Part shown: one piece after another, positions 17,191 through 25,803 of the stretch | Numbering within the stretch: the stretch's first letter is position 1 | Layout: each line of letters starts with the position of its first letter | Source: Candidatus Roizmanbacteria bacterium RIFCSPLOWO2_01_FULL_39_19 | Lineage (GTDB): Bacteria > Patescibacteriota > Microgenomatia > UBA1406 > HO2-37-13b | Reading direction: 5' to 3' | NCBI GenBank assembly: GCA_001789725.1 | Contig: MGAM01000004.1 | Coordinates: 1 to 51,912, forward strand | Length of the DNA stretch: 51,912 bases | The notes under the pieces: model-generated | What the model was told of the DNA's origin: nothing | The model's input: the letters and a program-made list of their open reading frames with translations, nothing else | Database searches by the model: none | Made by a program: the position numbers and the translations under genes

Positions 17191-19278
17191 TTAAAGCCCC
17201 AAGTCGTCGTGAATGCTTTTCATGGCGTCTAGGGTAATTTCAACAAAATCATTTAATTTAATTGCCAATTTTTCCTCGCACATTTTAATTTGGTCTCTGT
17301 CAACTGGAGCAGCAAAAGCCTTTTGGGGAAACTTTTTTATAACAGACTCTGCCGTAACCTGTTCTAATTTTCTGTCCGGACGAACTAACGCAACAGCAAC
17401 TATAAATCCGGTTAACTCGTCACAGGTATATAGTGACCACTCCATTTTCGACTCAGGACCCCTAAAGCCATTGTGATGAAAATTGTGTGAAAGAATACAC
17501 TCAATAAGTTCTTGATTGTTCTCACCAGTTTGTTTTATCCATTCAATAGTTTTAGACGTATGTTCTGATGGGTCGCTTTGTGTTTCTTCCCAATCGGCAT
17601 CATGCAGAAGTCCTGCCATTCTCCAGATGACATCACCTTCTCCAAAATGTTTTGCCAGCGCCCCCATTATGGCTTCAACTGCCAGACAATGACGAATTAA
17701 ATTTTTATTTTTAAGATGCTCATTAACAATAGCGAGGGCTTGATTTTGAGTAAGCTTGAGTTTGGATTTCTTGGTAGATTTTGGTATGGTTGTATTTTCT
17801 GGAATTTCTTTATAAATATCATTTTCGTTAATAGGCTTTTCCGGACGAAGTGTTGGGAATAAAATTACTTCCTTTATTGCCCAAGTATTGGTAAAAAACA
17901 TAACTAATCGATCAATTCCTACTCCAATTCCACCTAAGGGGGGTAAACCATATTCCATAGCTGTCAAAAAGTCCTCATCCGCGTGCTGTGCTTCTTCAAA
18001 ATCGATACGAGTCATTTTTTCATCCCGATTAAATCTTGACCTTTGGATTTCTGGGTCAGTAAGCTCACTCCATCCGTCACAGATTTCTCGCCCTCCAATG
18101 TATCCTTCAAATCTCTGCACCCACTCCGGATTATCAGGATGAGCCTTTGATAGGGGGCTGACATCAGCGGGATAGTCGATAATCCATGTAGGTGACACTA
18201 AAGTTTCAGGAATAGAATGTTCAAAGATTTTGAAAATAAGTTGTCCTTTTGTCTCTCCGCCCAAAAGTTCCATATTTTTTTTCTTGCAGTAGTCAAGAAG
18301 CTCTGCCTCAGTCATTTCTATTACGTCAAGTCCCAACTTATCTTTGATTATGTCAACCATTTTTATCCTTGGCCATTGCCCTGATAAATCGATTACGTGC
18401 TTATCAACTTTTATCTTGAGCCCTCCCGCTACTTCTTTTGCAACGTGCTTAAACATTCCCTCGGCCACATCCATCATACGTTGATAATCTGCATATGATT
18501 CATACCACTCAAGCATTGTAAATTCAGGATTATGTGTTCTATCTAATCCCTCATTACGAAATACCTTTCCAATCTCATACACCCTATCATATCCTCCGGC
18601 AATTAACCGTTTTAAATAAAGCTCTGGAGCAATCCGAAGATACATATTGGCATCCAGCGCGTTAAAGTAAGTCTTAAACGGCTTTGCGTTGGCTCCTCCG
18701 TATAAGTGTTGCAGTATTGGAGTCTCAACCTCTAAAAAACCTTGATTGTCAAGAAAACTCCTGACAGCACGGACAACCTTGGCACGAATACCAAATCTCT
18801 TTTTGACGTCATCATTAAGAAGAAGATCAAGATATCTCTGCCTAAACCGAGTCTCAACGTCGCGTATCCCATACCAGGAGTTAGGCAGGGGACGCAGTGA
18901 TTTTGTCAATAATACGTAATCTGAAGGCATAATAGAAACCTCACCGGCAACAGTTTTTGTAACCTCCCCGACTACTCCAACAAAGTCTCCTATGTCAAGT
19001 AGGTCTAGATTGTCAAACTGCTCGTCTCCCAAAATATCTTTTTTGAAGAAGAGTTGGATTTTACCAGTTTCATCTTTAAGGTCAGCAAAAACTATATTCC
19101 CATGGGTTCTTAGAGAAAATATTTTCCCCGCAGTTTTTACACTCCGACCCAGCATTTCAAGCGTCTCAGAAACTGTCTGTTTTTTATCAAACGAAGGTGC
19201 GTATCCGCTGACGCCAAGTAATTGTAGCTTTTTAAGCTTATCCTGCCTTGCTTGAATTAATTGGTCTTCAGTTTTCAT
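17191..19278 (-). CDS. lysS: Lysine--tRNA ligase (class II) fused to a C-terminal HD domain
   Basis: Residues 1-~480 match class II LysRS (YLRIAPELYLKRLIAGGYDRVYEIGKVFRNEG, GIGVGIDRLVM); residues ~505-695 HD-type (LIRHCLAVEAIM...LLHDADWEE...ILSHNFHH). Confidence 0.95.
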   Translation of the reverse strand: MKTEDQLIQARQDKLKKLQLLGVSGYAPSFDKKQTVSETLEMLGRSVKTAGKIFSLRTHGNIVFADLKDETGKIQLFFKKDILGDEQFDNLDLLDIGDFVGVVGEVTKTVAGEVSIMPSDYVLLTKSLRPLPNSWYGIRDVETRFRQRYLDLLLNDDVKKRFGIRAKVVRAVRSFLDNQGFLEVETPILQHLYGGANAKPFKTYFNALDANMYLRIAPELYLKRLIAGGYDRVYEIGKVFRNEGLDRTHNPEFTMLEWYESYADYQRMMDVAEGMFKHVAKEVAGGLKIKVDKHVIDLSGQWPRIKMVDIIKDKLGLDVIEMTEAELLDYCKKKNMELLGGETKGQLIFKIFEHSIPETLVSPTWIIDYPADVSPLSKAHPDNPEWVQRFEGYIGGREICDGWSELTDPEIQRSRFNRDEKMTRIDFEEAQHADEDFLTAMEYGLPPLGGIGVGIDRLVMFFTNTWAIKEVILFPTLRPEKPINENDIYKEIPENTTIPKSTKKSKLKLTQNQALAIVNEHLKNKNLIRHCLAVEAIMGALAKHFGEGDVIWRMAGLLHDADWEETQSDPSEHTSKTIEWIKQTGENNQELIECILSHNFHHNGFRGPESKMEWSLYTCDELTGFIVAVALVRPDRKLEQVTAESVIKKFPQKAFAAPVDRDQIKMCEEKLAIKLNDFVEITLDAMKSIHDDLGL

Positions 19279-19292
19279 AATTTAATAATACT

Positions 19293-19321
19293 AAAAAACC
19301 CCGCGCTTATTTGGCGGGGTT
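19293..19321 (-). terminator. Intrinsic terminator in the lysS leader (attenuator arms 3:4)
   Basis: Minus strand AACCCCGC-CAAATAAGC-GCGGGGTT then T-run, ending 14 nt before lysS ATG. Confidence 0.88.
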
Positions 19322-19348
19322 GATGTTTAACAAAATCTCCCCGCCTGC

Positions 19349-19396
19349 TCAGGCTTTTTTTGAGGAGAATTTTGAAACTATGTTCTTTGTTGTCAT
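19349..19396 (-). CDS. Putative 15-aa leader peptide MTTKNIVSKFSSKKA of the lysS-serS operon
   Basis: ATG 6 nt after TAAAAT (+ coords 19403-19408); 4 Lys and 3 Ser codons; ends at start of pairing region 2 before the terminator. Confidence 0.7.
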   Translation of the reverse strand: MTTKNIVSKFSSKKA

Positions 19397-19405
19397 TGAT
19401 CTATT

Positions 19406-19870
19406 TTACGAAATATTTATTATTTTGTAAACCACGTTCCCGGAGGGGGTTGCAACCTGTACTTCATCTCCCTTTCCCTTGCCTAACACAGCTTTCCCGA
19501 TAGGTGAGTTGGTAGATAATTTTTTGTTTTCAATATCGGCCTCAAGTTCGCCGACAATTTGGTATTCAAGCTTTTGACCATCTCTCTCGAGTATCACGGA
19601 ATCACCTAGGCTTACAAAATTATTATTTGCATCCTTGGCAACGACCTCTGCATTTCTAAGCCTAAGCTCAATCCAAACTATTCTGCTGTCAATAAACCTT
19701 AAGGACTCTTTGGCTGATGTATATTCACTGTTTTCAGATAAGTCGCCCATTTCCCGAGCTTTTTGCAGGCGCGCAACAACTACGGGTCGCTTTACTTCAC
19801 GAAGTTCCTTAAACTCACTGTTTAATTTATCAAACCCCTCTTGTGTGACTTTGAATTTTTTAGCTTTCAT
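19406..19870 (-). CDS. greA: Transcription elongation factor GreA
   Basis: KVTQEGFDKLNSEFKEL, ARLQKAREMGDLSENSEYTSAKE, SPIGKAVLGKGKGDEV. Confidence 0.97.
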   Translation of the reverse strand: MKAKKFKVTQEGFDKLNSEFKELREVKRPVVVARLQKAREMGDLSENSEYTSAKESLRFIDSRIVWIELRLRNAEVVAKDANNNFVSLGDSVILERDGQKLEYQIVGELEADIENKKLSTNSPIGKAVLGKGKGDEVQVATPSGNVVYKIINIS

Positions 19871-19968
19871 AATAAATGTTAATCGTTAGAAGTGAATTGT
19901 ATCATACAAATTTAAGAGAACAACAAGAGAATTGTTGAAGCTATTGTGCTAAAATTAGGGCTGTAAGC

Positions 19969-20042
19969 GGCGCCTTCGTCTAGCGGTTTAGGACATCAGG
20001 TTCTCATCCTGAAGATCACGGGTTCGAATCCCGTAGGCGTCA
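19969..20042 (+). tRNA. tRNA-Glu(CTC)
   Basis: Cloverleaf: GGCGCCT/AGGCGTC acceptor, TCAGG-TTCTCAT-CCTGA anticodon arm, CGGG-TTCGAAT-CCCG T-arm; CCA not encoded. Confidence 0.92.
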
Positions 20043-20043
20043 C

Positions 20044-20355
20044 ATGCGTATGGGAAACAATATAATCCTGATAGGTTTTTTATTTATCATCTTAGGAATC
20101 CTTTTCAACGTTTTTGGTAAAGTAGGATTACCCACTCTTCCGGGTGATATCTTGATCAAAAAAGAAAACTTCACCTTTTATTTTCCAATTGTCAGTTCAA
20201 TTATCATTAGTATTATTTTGACAATTCTCATAAATATCTTCTTAAGAAAGCGAGACTACTCTATTTCTCCCTTTAGCCATTTAAGGTATCTTGGAGTAAC
20301 ATGTGTGACAGGAATTGAGAAAATACAAGGAGTATTATCTGAATGTATTTTATGA
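20044..20355 (+). CDS. DUF2905 family small membrane protein (start at 20044 or 20050)
   Basis: GNNIILIGFLFIILGILFNVFGKVGLPTLPGDILIKKENFTFYFPI is typical of DUF2905. Confidence 0.85.
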   Translation: MRMGNNIILIGFLFIILGILFNVFGKVGLPTLPGDILIKKENFTFYFPIVSSIIISIILTILINIFLRKRDYSISPFSHLRYLGVTCVTGIEKIQGVLSECIL

Positions 20356-20582
20356 ATCTCGTCCTCAATTTCTTGATATTTTGACTCAATTGTTTTTATA
20401 AACAACACAACTTCTTTTGATTCGTCAATTTTCCCAGATTTTGGTGGCCAGAAAAACATGGGGAGAGTGTCAGGGAAAATATTAACGCAAGCACATAAAC
20501 GCTTATTCATGAGATTCCTGCCAATTTTTTTTGCTTCGTCAATCGAAGGACAGGTTACATAAATCAAAAGCATCTCAGACAT
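20256..20582 (-). CDS. cutA: Divalent cation tolerance protein CutA
   Basis: YVTCPSIDEAKKIGRNLMNKRLCACVNIFP...HSDNTPCIFSIPV. Confidence 0.9.
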   Translation of the reverse strand: MSEMLLIYVTCPSIDEAKKIGRNLMNKRLCACVNIFPDTLPMFFWPPKSGKIDESKEVVLFIKTIESKYQEIEDEIHKIHSDNTPCIFSIPVTHVTPRYLKWLKGEIE

Positions 20583-20591
20583 AGGAATATT

Positions 20592-21548
20592 TTACATTAA
20601 TTTAAAAATTGCCTTAGCTAATTTTTCCGGATCATGCCTCAACAAACTCCGCTTTAGCATATCCCCTTTTTTATTCTTATATTGAGAATATGACAACAAA
20701 TCTTCTCTGACTACTCGTCTGTCGGCTTTAAGATCATCAAGCACCGGGTCCTCCTTGTACTTCTGATAATATAAAACGGCTTTCTGGGGCAGCGTGGCGT
20801 TATTTACAATAATTTTGTTGACAGGTCTATTTAGATATTTTTCAATCTCGCTTACATGGCCAGTTAAAGTGAACCCATCAGTTTGACCAGATTTATTCAT
20901 CAGGTTGGCTACAAAAATAATTTTTAGTTTTGAAAGTGCCTTTACAATTCCATGTGGTAAAAGGCAAGGGATGAGGCTCGTATATAAGTCTCCTGGGCCT
21001 ATGACTACAAAATCAGAATTTTTTAATCTCTTAACAGCATTGGGATTTGCAATTGAAGGGGGTGTTAGCGACAAAGAGATAACTCTGCCAAAATGATTAT
21101 CTTTATCTATTAAAGCTTCACCTTTTATGACTTTTCCTGATTCGTATTTTGCTTTAAGATTGGTTTTTTTAAAAGTGACAGGGAAGATACCACCTTTTAC
21201 ATTTAAGATTGTACTTGCTCTTTTAATAACTTCCCTATAATTTGGAGAAATTTTCTCCAGAACTGAGAGCAAAATATTACCAAAGTTGTGGCCGGCAAAA
21301 TCTCCCTTGTCAAAACGGTAAAGGAATAATTCACGCCAAATTTCATCAGACTGTGAGAGAGCAACCAAACACTGCCTTAAGTCGCCTGGTGGCAGCACGC
21401 CGTATTGATCTCTCAACCTGCCCGTTGAGCCTCCCGAGTCTGTCATGGCAACAACCACTCCCAAATCAATTGGGTATTTTTTAAGACCAGTTAGTGTTAT
21501 AAAGGTACCCGTACCACCGCCGATAACAGCAACCCTTTGTAATTGCAT
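20592..21548 (-). CDS. Gluconeogenesis factor YvcK/CofD-like protein
   Basis: VIGGGTGTFITLTGLKKY, TDSGGSTGRLRDQYGVLPPGDLRQCLVALS; start set to M4 because TATAAT abuts the first ATG. Confidence 0.93.
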   Translation of the reverse strand: MQLQRVAVIGGGTGTFITLTGLKKYPIDLGVVVAMTDSGGSTGRLRDQYGVLPPGDLRQCLVALSQSDEIWRELFLYRFDKGDFAGHNFGNILLSVLEKISPNYREVIKRASTILNVKGGIFPVTFKKTNLKAKYESGKVIKGEALIDKDNHFGRVISLSLTPPSIANPNAVKRLKNSDFVVIGPGDLYTSLIPCLLPHGIVKALSKLKIIFVANLMNKSGQTDGFTLTGHVSEIEKYLNRPVNKIIVNNATLPQKAVLYYQKYKEDPVLDDLKADRRVVREDLLSYSQYKNKKGDMLKRSLLRHDPEKLAKAIFKLM

Positions 21549-21578
21549 GCGTTTCATATTATATACTTAATTTAAACT

Positions 21579-22556
21579 ATGAGGAAAATATATATTCTCT
21601 GGGGATTATTTCTTGTGTCCACGCTATTATTTGGAGCTTTTTTGGGCAAACTTGACTTTTTTGGATTTCTTGATGGGCGTCATGAGGTCAATTCTAGATT
21701 TTTGATTGGAGTACTTTTTACAAGTTATTCCCTTATTTTTACAACCGTATTGATTGATTTATCAAATGACAAAAATGAACACGCTATCTACGCCATATCA
21801 GCAGCCCTTTTTGTTGGTGTCTTTGCTCTATTCAACGGAAATATCCTGGCAGCCTTAGCGTCGGGAGTTCTTTTTATTATTTTTCTGTGGATTATATCAC
21901 GTGAGGCAAGGAAACGGCTCGAATTTTACATACGCCTTGTCCCCTCTGAACTCTTCTTCCCCATTTTGAAGAAAGGTATTTTATTTATCGTTGGAATGTT
22001 TGCTGTCATTAACTTTTTCCATTCTCAAATTAGACTTGAAAGTGATACATTAATCAGCCCCGATTTAGTTAGAACTGTATCAAAACCATTTATCGTTGTT
22101 TTTAATAAACAACTGGAAAGTCAACTAAAAAGTCAGCTGGGCGATCAAGCAAAGTCAACGGAGAACTCAGCAGCCAAACGTCAAATTGTTGAATTTGTGT
22201 TGAAACAGACAATTCAATCAACATTAGGAAAACAGAGTGAAAATCTTGGGATCAACGCAAATGCCGTTCCAGTTGAGAAAGCAGTAATTTATGATAACGG
22301 AGCCATTGATGTTGCGCCAGTTATCAATTTAATGGCTGACGACATTTCCGTATCACTTAATGAAAGATTACAACCTTATTTCTTTATTGCCCCATTTGTT
22401 GTTGCTCTTGCCACGATAGTGATCTTCCAACCGCTTCTTTGGCCAATAGAAGTAATTGAGTCATATTTATCACGGCTTATATTTTTTATATTACTCAAGA
22501 TAAGATTTGTAAACATCAAAAAAGAAACCCGTGAAGTTGAAAGATTATCCCTTTAA
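21579..22556 (+). CDS. Hypothetical multi-pass membrane protein
   Basis: Several TM segments; TATACT 11 nt upstream. Confidence 0.75.
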   Translation: MRKIYILWGLFLVSTLLFGAFLGKLDFFGFLDGRHEVNSRFLIGVLFTSYSLIFTTVLIDLSNDKNEHAIYAISAALFVGVFALFNGNILAALASGVLFIIFLWIISREARKRLEFYIRLVPSELFFPILKKGILFIVGMFAVINFFHSQIRLESDTLISPDLVRTVSKPFIVVFNKQLESQLKSQLGDQAKSTENSAAKRQIVEFVLKQTIQSTLGKQSENLGINANAVPVEKAVIYDNGAIDVAPVINLMADDISVSLNERLQPYFFIAPFVVALATIVIFQPLLWPIEVIESYLSRLIFFILLKIRFVNIKKETREVERLSL

Positions 22557-23270
22557 GAATTCATCCAAAGTTTGTTTGACTGATTCATAAGGAAGTGCTC
22601 CTTCAATAACTCTAGTTTTCCCGGTTGCCACGTTGTACAAGACCGTAGTTGGCGTTGCTCTTACTCCGGCCTTTGTGCCTTCTGCAAGCTGGTCTTTTAC
22701 TTTTTGCTCGTATTTATTGCTGTCAAGACACTGTTGTAGCTTTGCTTTGTTAAGACCGTTTTTAGCTGCCAAGTCGCCCAAGCCCGAAAGTTCAAGTGAT
22801 GGCATCGCTTCAAACACGGCGTCAGCAAACTTAAAGTAGGCAGTATTACCTCTCTGGTCAGCAGCGCATTCTACAGCTTCCGCAGCATCCTGAGCTTTTG
22901 GATGGAATGAAAGCGGAAAATTACGTACGACATGGGCTACGTTTTTATATTCTCCCAAAATCCGTTTTGGAGTTGGGTGGAATTGATTACAAAACGGACA
23001 TTCATAATCAGTGTATTCAACCATAACAACTTTCGCATCTTTTGGACCTTGCCAGTGGTCTTTATTTGCGTCAGGTTTCACTATATCCATTGTTGTTGGT
23101 ATTGTTGGCTCCGGAGGTTGGTTGGTATTTTGAGCTTGTTGAGTAGTTGTATTGGTACCTTTTTCGAGTGTTTGGACTTTATTCCAGAGGTATCCAACAC
23201 CAAAAGCAGCAGCAATTAGTAAAACAACAAGAATGTTGCTCGTTGAAATAGGATTTTTATTGTTTTTCAT
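22545..23270 (-). CDS. DsbA-family (thioredoxin-fold) membrane-anchored oxidoreductase
   Basis: N-terminal TM, VEYTDYECPFCNQFHPTPKRIL (CPFC), GVRATPTTVLYN cis-Pro; start set to ATG 23270 by the promoter. Confidence 0.93.
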   Translation of the reverse strand: MKNNKNPISTSNILVVLLIAAAFGVGYLWNKVQTLEKGTNTTTQQAQNTNQPPEPTIPTTMDIVKPDANKDHWQGPKDAKVVMVEYTDYECPFCNQFHPTPKRILGEYKNVAHVVRNFPLSFHPKAQDAAEAVECAADQRGNTAYFKFADAVFEAMPSLELSGLGDLAAKNGLNKAKLQQCLDSNKYEQKVKDQLAEGTKAGVRATPTTVLYNVATGKTRVIEGALPYESVKQTLDEFLKG

Positions 23271-23279
23271 AACAGACAA

Positions 23280-23308
23280 ACTCTACAGTATGAGGCGTAT
23301 CTTGTCAA
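23280..23308 (-). promoter_or_regulatory. Promoter of the DsbA-like gene
   Basis: Minus strand TTGACA - 17 nt - TAGAGT, then 9 nt to ATG. Confidence 0.75.
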
Positions 23309-23326
23309 GCTATAAAACTAGCGGGC

Positions 23327-25744
23327 TTAATTTACTATATTTTTCTGTCTATTGGAAGCCTGATTTAACAGTGCTGTTTTAAGCACGGCCTGAATATTAT
23401 TGGCAAAAATAAATTTTAGATCTTTTTGAATAAACTGGGGAATATCTTCCAAGTCCTTCTTATTTTCAAAAGGTAAAATAATCGTTTTTATCCCAGCCCG
23501 ATGGGCTGCAATAACCTTCTCTTTTACTCCGCCAATTTCCATGACTCGACCTCTTAAAGTAATTTCGCCAGTCATTCCAACTTCTCTATTAACCGGAACT
23601 TTACTTAAAGCTGAGACCATTGCCGTTGTGATTGCGACTCCCGCCGATGGACCGTCTTTAGGAACAGCGCCTTCCGGGACATGAATGTGGATATCAATAT
23701 CTTTATAAAAGTTTTTCTCAAGCTCTAGTTCCTTATAGCGAGGACGAATATATGAAAGCGCTGCCTGACAAGACTCTTTCATAACATCTCCCAACTGCCC
23801 GGTTAATGTTAAGTTTCCTTTTCCTGGCATCACTGCCACTTCGATAAATAATATATCCCCTCCCGCTTGTGTCCAGGCAAGTCCGGTTGAGATGCCAATT
23901 GCATTTTGCTCCTCAATCATTTGAGACGAATATTTATAAGCTCCCAAATATTTATGAATGTCTGATGATTTGATGTTTTTTGAACGCAACGATTTCTCAA
24001 CAACCTGACGAGCCAGTTTTCTATAGATTGTTGCAACTTGACGTTCTAATTCTCTGACCCCTGCTTCTCGAGTATAACGTTGGATAATCAATTTTAAGGC
24101 ATCGTCGGTTAAATTAATATTTTTTTTCTCAAGTCCATGAACTTCCAGCTGTTTCTTCAAAAGATAATTTTTGGCGATATTAAACTTTTCATCTTCCGTA
24201 TATCCGGCGAAATTAATTATTTCAAGCCTGTCTCTTAGTGCATTTGGAATTGTGTCTAACATATTGGCCGTTGTGATAAACATCACATCAGACAAATCAA
24301 ACGATACTTCAAGATAATGGTCGCCAAAGGCGAAATTTTGCTCCGGGTCAAGCGCTTCCAAAAGAGCGCTTGACGGGTCACCACGATAGTCATGGCCTAT
24401 TTTGTCAATCTCGTCAAGCATAAATATTGGATTTCTTGTTTTAGCCTGTTTTATCCCTTGAATAATACGTCCCGGCATTGCTCCAACATATGTTCTTCTG
24501 TGCCCCCTAATTTCTGCCTCGTCTCGAATACCACCCAAAGACAATTTGACAAATTCCCGTCCTAGGGCTCGGCTGATGGAGCGACCCAATGAAGTTTTAC
24601 CAACTCCAGGAGGTCCAACAAAGCAAAGAATGGTCGGCTGCTTAATTTTCCGAGGTTCCTTACTGCCTTTTTTGTGATCTTCTTTATATCCATTTTGTTT
24701 TTTAAGTTTTAAAACCGCCAGATGTTCAATAATTCTCTCCTTAACTTTTTTAAGACCATAATGGTCTTTATTAAGAACGTCCTCGGCTCGTTTTATATCA
24801 ACCTCACTTTTATCCTCAATATTCCAGGGCAAATCAGCTAACCATTCTAAATAGGTTCTAATATATGAGGACTCAGGATTGTACTGCGACATACGAGCTA
24901 ATCTCTCAAGTTCTTTCATCGCTTTTTCCTCAGCGACATCTGACATTTTAGCCTTCTTAAGTTTGCGCCGTAGATCTTCAATTTCTCTATCCTCCTCAGT
25001 TGCGACTTCTCCTCCCAGCTCTTGCTCGATAGTTTTTAGCTTTTCCCTTAAAACGGCATCTTTCATACCTTTTTCAAATTTCTTTTGAGTTTTCATGTGG
25101 ATATTTTTTTCAAGCTCTAAGACGTGAACCTCACGGGATACATATTCTGAAAGAAGTTTTAGACGATTTGTAAGATCAAGCTCTTCGACCAAAAGCTGGC
25201 GCTCGTTTGGTTTAACATCAACAATCATTGACACCTGTTCAACAAATTGAGCAGTGGTTGCCCCGTTCATGATGTTCATTAAAAAAACAACATCAACGCC
25301 TTTCCCTAAGTTAATTGCCTTCTTGAGTTCTCTATTAATATGTTGAACTAAAGCATTAGTCTCATCAGTTTCATTATTAAGCTCAACGAGTTCGCTCACC
25401 TGAACATTAAAATATGGAGTTTCCTGTAAATAGGATTCAATCCTTACTCGTGATATTCCATGAAGTAAAACCGTCACCTCAGATCTCTCAGCATCAAAAA
25501 TTTTGTTAATTGATGCTACAACACCAACCGGATAGAAGTCTCTGGCAGTTGGATTTTCTATTTTAGAATCCTTTTGCATAACCAAAACAATCTTATTATC
25601 CCTTACTTGAGCTGCTTTCATAGCTTGAATGCTTTTTTCTCTTCCAAAAAGGAGAGCATTTTCTGTTGTTGGGAATATTATGCCGTCACGAAGCGGAATT
25701 AATGGGTAAGCAGACTTGTCCGACACTCTTTTTAAGATATCCAT
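23327..25744 (-). CDS. lon: ATP-dependent protease Lon
   Basis: FVGPPGVGKTSLGRSI, FMLDEIDKIG, catalytic PKDGPSAGVAI, GEITLRGRVMEIGGVKEK. Confidence 0.98.
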   Translation of the reverse strand: MDILKRVSDKSAYPLIPLRDGIIFPTTENALLFGREKSIQAMKAAQVRDNKIVLVMQKDSKIENPTARDFYPVGVVASINKIFDAERSEVTVLLHGISRVRIESYLQETPYFNVQVSELVELNNETDETNALVQHINRELKKAINLGKGVDVVFLMNIMNGATTAQFVEQVSMIVDVKPNERQLLVEELDLTNRLKLLSEYVSREVHVLELEKNIHMKTQKKFEKGMKDAVLREKLKTIEQELGGEVATEEDREIEDLRRKLKKAKMSDVAEEKAMKELERLARMSQYNPESSYIRTYLEWLADLPWNIEDKSEVDIKRAEDVLNKDHYGLKKVKERIIEHLAVLKLKKQNGYKEDHKKGSKEPRKIKQPTILCFVGPPGVGKTSLGRSISRALGREFVKLSLGGIRDEAEIRGHRRTYVGAMPGRIIQGIKQAKTRNPIFMLDEIDKIGHDYRGDPSSALLEALDPEQNFAFGDHYLEVSFDLSDVMFITTANMLDTIPNALRDRLEIINFAGYTEDEKFNIAKNYLLKKQLEVHGLEKKNINLTDDALKLIIQRYTREAGVRELERQVATIYRKLARQVVEKSLRSKNIKSSDIHKYLGAYKYSSQMIEEQNAIGISTGLAWTQAGGDILFIEVAVMPGKGNLTLTGQLGDVMKESCQAALSYIRPRYKELELEKNFYKDIDIHIHVPEGAVPKDGPSAGVAITTAMVSALSKVPVNREVGMTGEITLRGRVMEIGGVKEKVIAAHRAGIKTIILPFENKKDLEDIPQFIQKDLKFIFANNIQAVLKTALLNQASNRQKNIVN

Positions 25745-25753
25745 TGTTTTAGC

Positions 25754-25782
25754 AGTATATCAATGCCACTGCTAATTGTCAA
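25754..25782 (-). promoter_or_regulatory. Promoter of lon
   Basis: Minus strand TTGACA - 17 nt - TATACT, then 9 nt to ATG. Confidence 0.85.
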
Positions 25783-25803
25783 GAGTCATAACAACATGAG
25801 TGT

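Noticed and set aside
19343-19361. Plus-strand GCCTGCTCAGGC-TTTTTTT as an independent terminator
   Set aside because: No plus-strand gene upstream; the hairpin is better explained as part of arms 1:2 of the minus-strand lysS attenuator.
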